Assembly (NCBI GenBank): GCA_018062085.1
Contig: JAGOSY010000016.1
Location: forward strand, 62,001-126,000
Source: a bacterium
Lineage (GTDB): Bacteria; Cyanobacteriota; Vampirovibrionia; Obscuribacterales; Obscuribacteraceae
Length of the DNA: 64,000 nucleotides
Direction of reading: 5' to 3'
Part shown: in pieces, positions 62,443-64,000 of the stretch
Layout of the letters: each line of letters begins with the position of its first letter
How positions within the stretch are numbered: position 1 is the stretch's first letter
The notes under the pieces: model-generated
The model's input: the letters and a program-made list of their open reading frames with translations, nothing else
What the model was told of the DNA's origin: nothing
The model's database searches: none
Position numbers and translations under genes: made by a program

Positions 62443-64000
62443 CTATTCGTCAAAGCCACGCTTGAAATCACGCTTACCGCCGCGCTGTTGCTTATCACGC
62501 TTACTGCCTTTTCTGTAGTCACCACCATCATCGCCCCAATCATCTTCTTCAACGGCAGGACGACGACTCTGTTTATTCTTGCCAGTTTTGCGACCAGTAT
62601 TACCACCTTCAGCCACGTATACCTGCGGTTCGTAAGTAACCGGTGGCTCGCTGCTTGCCTCTTGGCGTGTTACTACCTCTGGCGCAGTGACTACTTCAGG
62701 TTTGGCAGCAACTTCAGGTTTGACACTAGATTCCGGAAGCGCTGTTACATCGGCTTGAACATTAAGGCCCGGCTTGACACCGTCAGGTTGAACCAAACCT
62801 TGCTCAACAAGGCGAGCAGTGAAGTCTTCCGGAACAGGCTGCTTAAGCAGGTCTGCTAAACCTTGTGAAATGGTGACATCGGTAGGCGGCTCTAAAGCGA
62901 CAGGGGCTTCTTGCAGTGGCTTAACTACTTCGACTACGGGCTCTGCTACTGGCTTGACAGATTGTTGAGCCGTTTGGTCCACAACTTCATCGACAGGCTT
63001 TTCTTCACCCTTGGGCCTGAAGTTGTTTTGCTCTGCACCGCGCAAAGGCTGCTCTGCCCTAGGTCTTTCTTGAGGGCTATCGCCCCCACGGTTACTGCGG
63101 AAATTACCGCGACCACCGCCTGGCCCGTTGCGGTCAAAACCACGACCAGCTGCAGCACCAAATCCACCAGGAGTCTCAGGACGAGGATCGCGAATCTTGC
63201 CCGAAACCATATCTGAAATTATCTGCTGAGCCCGCTGCCAACCAGGTTCACTTTGAGGAATTAAGCGATTAACAATGGAAAGAGCAAAAGCTTCATTGGT
63301 CTCACGAGCAGTGTCGTGATATGCAGCATCTTTGCCTTGCTCTCTTGCTTTGTTTGCGTTCTGATTAGACTTATTACCAAACTGAATGGCATCTAGCAGC
63401 CCTCTAACATCTTCAAGCGAGCCAGTGCGTGGCACCACTAAATTAAGAAGTTCAGTATGCTCAGGCGCTGATGTAGTAGGGTCTAATTTCGTGAGAATGT
63501 TCTTCACGGCAAAATGGTTCTGTGTACCCAATTCAAGCAGTCTGTTGACTAATTGCGGATTGGCAGCAGTATTTTGCATGTCTATAGCTAGGTCAAGAAC
63601 ATTCAATCGATCAGACAGTTGATTGTTGACAGGCCGCGGCGGACGATATTTCGGACTTTGCATTTCGACCATGCGACTGGTCTCAAGCCAGTTGGCAAGA
63701 TTTTGATCGAAGCCGGGACGATACTCATACTGACCACTACCGTCAGTAGCTAAAGTCGAATAGCGATCACGGAGACTTCTTAGATAAGTACTAGGTAATG
63801 CTTCTTTCAGTACAGCTAAATTATCAACCGGCTTACCGGCAGTTTCCGGATTCATGTCATTTCGAGTTTGGATGCGCTCATAGGCAAGCTGTAAGCGACT
63901 ACCTATATAGGACAACTCGGCTTCTGAAATTGGTCCAGGATCTGTTTTTTCGGGAGCAGCAAGAAACTTGCGTATTGTAGGAATGTCTATTTTGGCATGA
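62443..64000 (-). CDS. Arg/Gly-rich hypothetical protein, 5'-truncated by the window edge
   Basis: The frame is open from the stop at 62443 to the last base of the window, so the N-terminus is missing; the TTG at 63915 is only an internal candidate. At least 518 residues. The visible N-part is helical and polar (ADLAVLK-type region, RSLRDRYSTLATDGSGQYEY, AIDMQNTAANPQLVNRLLEL). The middle is Gly/Arg/Asn-rich (RGFDRNGPGGGRGNFRSNRG), followed by a Pro/Val/Glu-rich stretch, and the tail is very basic (RKGSKRDKQQRGGKRDFKRG). RGG-type composition suggests nucleic-acid or membrane surface binding; function unknown. Confidence 0.75.
   Translation of the reverse strand, partial: HAKIDIPTIRKFLAAPEKTDPGPISEAELSYIGSRLQLAYERIQTRNDMNPETAGKPVDNLAVLKEALPSTYLRSLRDRYSTLATDGSGQYEYRPGFDQNLANWLETSRMVEMQSPKYRPPRPVNNQLSDRLNVLDLAIDMQNTAANPQLVNRLLELGTQNHFAVKNILTKLDPTTSAPEHTELLNLVVPRTGSLEDVRGLLDAIQFGNKSNQNANKAREQGKDAAYHDTARETNEAFALSIVNRLIPQSEPGWQRAQQIISDMVSGKIRDPRPETPGGFGAAAGRGFDRNGPGGGRGNFRSNRGGDSPQERPRAEQPLRGAEQNNFRPKGEEKPVDEVVDQTAQQSVKPVAEPVVEVVKPLQEAPVALEPPTDVTISQGLADLLKQPVPEDFTARLVEQGLVQPDGVKPGLNVQADVTALPESSVKPEVAAKPEVVTAPEVVTRQEASSEPPVTYEPQVYVAEGGNTGRKTGKNKQSRRPAVEEDDWGDDGGDYRKGSKRDKQQRGGKRDFKRGFDE

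Noticed and set aside
1..64000. CRISPR arrays, tRNA/rRNA genes, insertion sequences, phage or integron features
   Set aside because: No regularly spaced repeats, cloverleaf sequences, transposase or integrase proteins were found on reading both strands; short RNAs could still be missed without covariance searches.

Overview
The window (about 46-47 % GC by eye) reads as chromosome of a diderm, non-photosynthetic bacterium. My best inference is the cyanobacterial sister group Vampirovibrionia/Melainabacteria, of the Obscuribacter kind. The reasons are a cyanobacterial-type glutamate synthase with the ferredoxin-loop insertion, a DUF4388 (PatA-like) signalling protein, many secreted TPR proteins, two complete RND export systems with a TolC-type outer-membrane partner, and RlpA. 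No rRNA, tRNA, CRISPR array, insertion sequence or phage gene was recognised.

Layout. 1-3.3 kb: an LRR-like protein, a zinc alcohol dehydrogenase and a divergent AraC-type regulator. 3.3-4.0 kb: a MazF/PemK toxin with a ribbon-helix-helix antitoxin. 4.0-12.4 kb: a marR-mdtA-mdtB-mdtC-like efflux operon on the minus strand. 12.5-16.6 kb: a DUF/TPR protein, then two consecutive Xre/ParS-RES toxin-antitoxin pairs. The second antitoxin carries an N-terminal degenerate response-regulator receiver domain, the most unusual architecture in the window. 17-24 kb: a secreted unknown protein, a flavin-reductase-like protein, an unknown, glnS, and a large solitary N6-adenine DNA methyltransferase. 24-39.7 kb: four TPR proteins (one fused to an alpha/beta hydrolase, two of them paralogues of each other), RlpA, a second RND system (tolC-like, RND pump, adaptor) and unknown proteins.

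39.8-47.8 kb: an SDR enzyme, then nitrogen assimilation: a glutamate synthase-ammonium transporter operon with a good sigma-70 promoter. Divergent from it is a gene I recognise as queuosine-5'-phosphate N-glycosylase (Qng1, DUF2419). 48-51.4 kb: a lipoprotein with internal repeats, a small membrane protein, and a REC-GGDEF-EAL c-di-GMP protein preceded by a possible coupled leader peptide. 51.8-57.1 kb: an LPG-synthase/flippase-like membrane protein, a methyltransferase, a serine beta-lactamase-like protein coupled to mutM, and a Ca2+/H+ antiporter. 57.6-64 kb: glutamate dehydrogenase with a clear intrinsic terminator, a DUF4388 plus degenerate GGDEF protein, an unknown gene overlapping a macrodomain hydrolase, and a 5'-truncated Gly/Arg-rich protein running off the right edge.

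Functionally, Amt, ferredoxin-type GOGAT and GDH cover ammonium uptake and glutamate formation. The two RND systems with TolC and MarR cover export. Three toxin-antitoxin modules sit within 13.5 kb, marking 3-17 kb as the most accessory-like part. Several genes show leaderless-like or coupled starts (TATAAT six to seven bases before ATG; ATGA overlaps).
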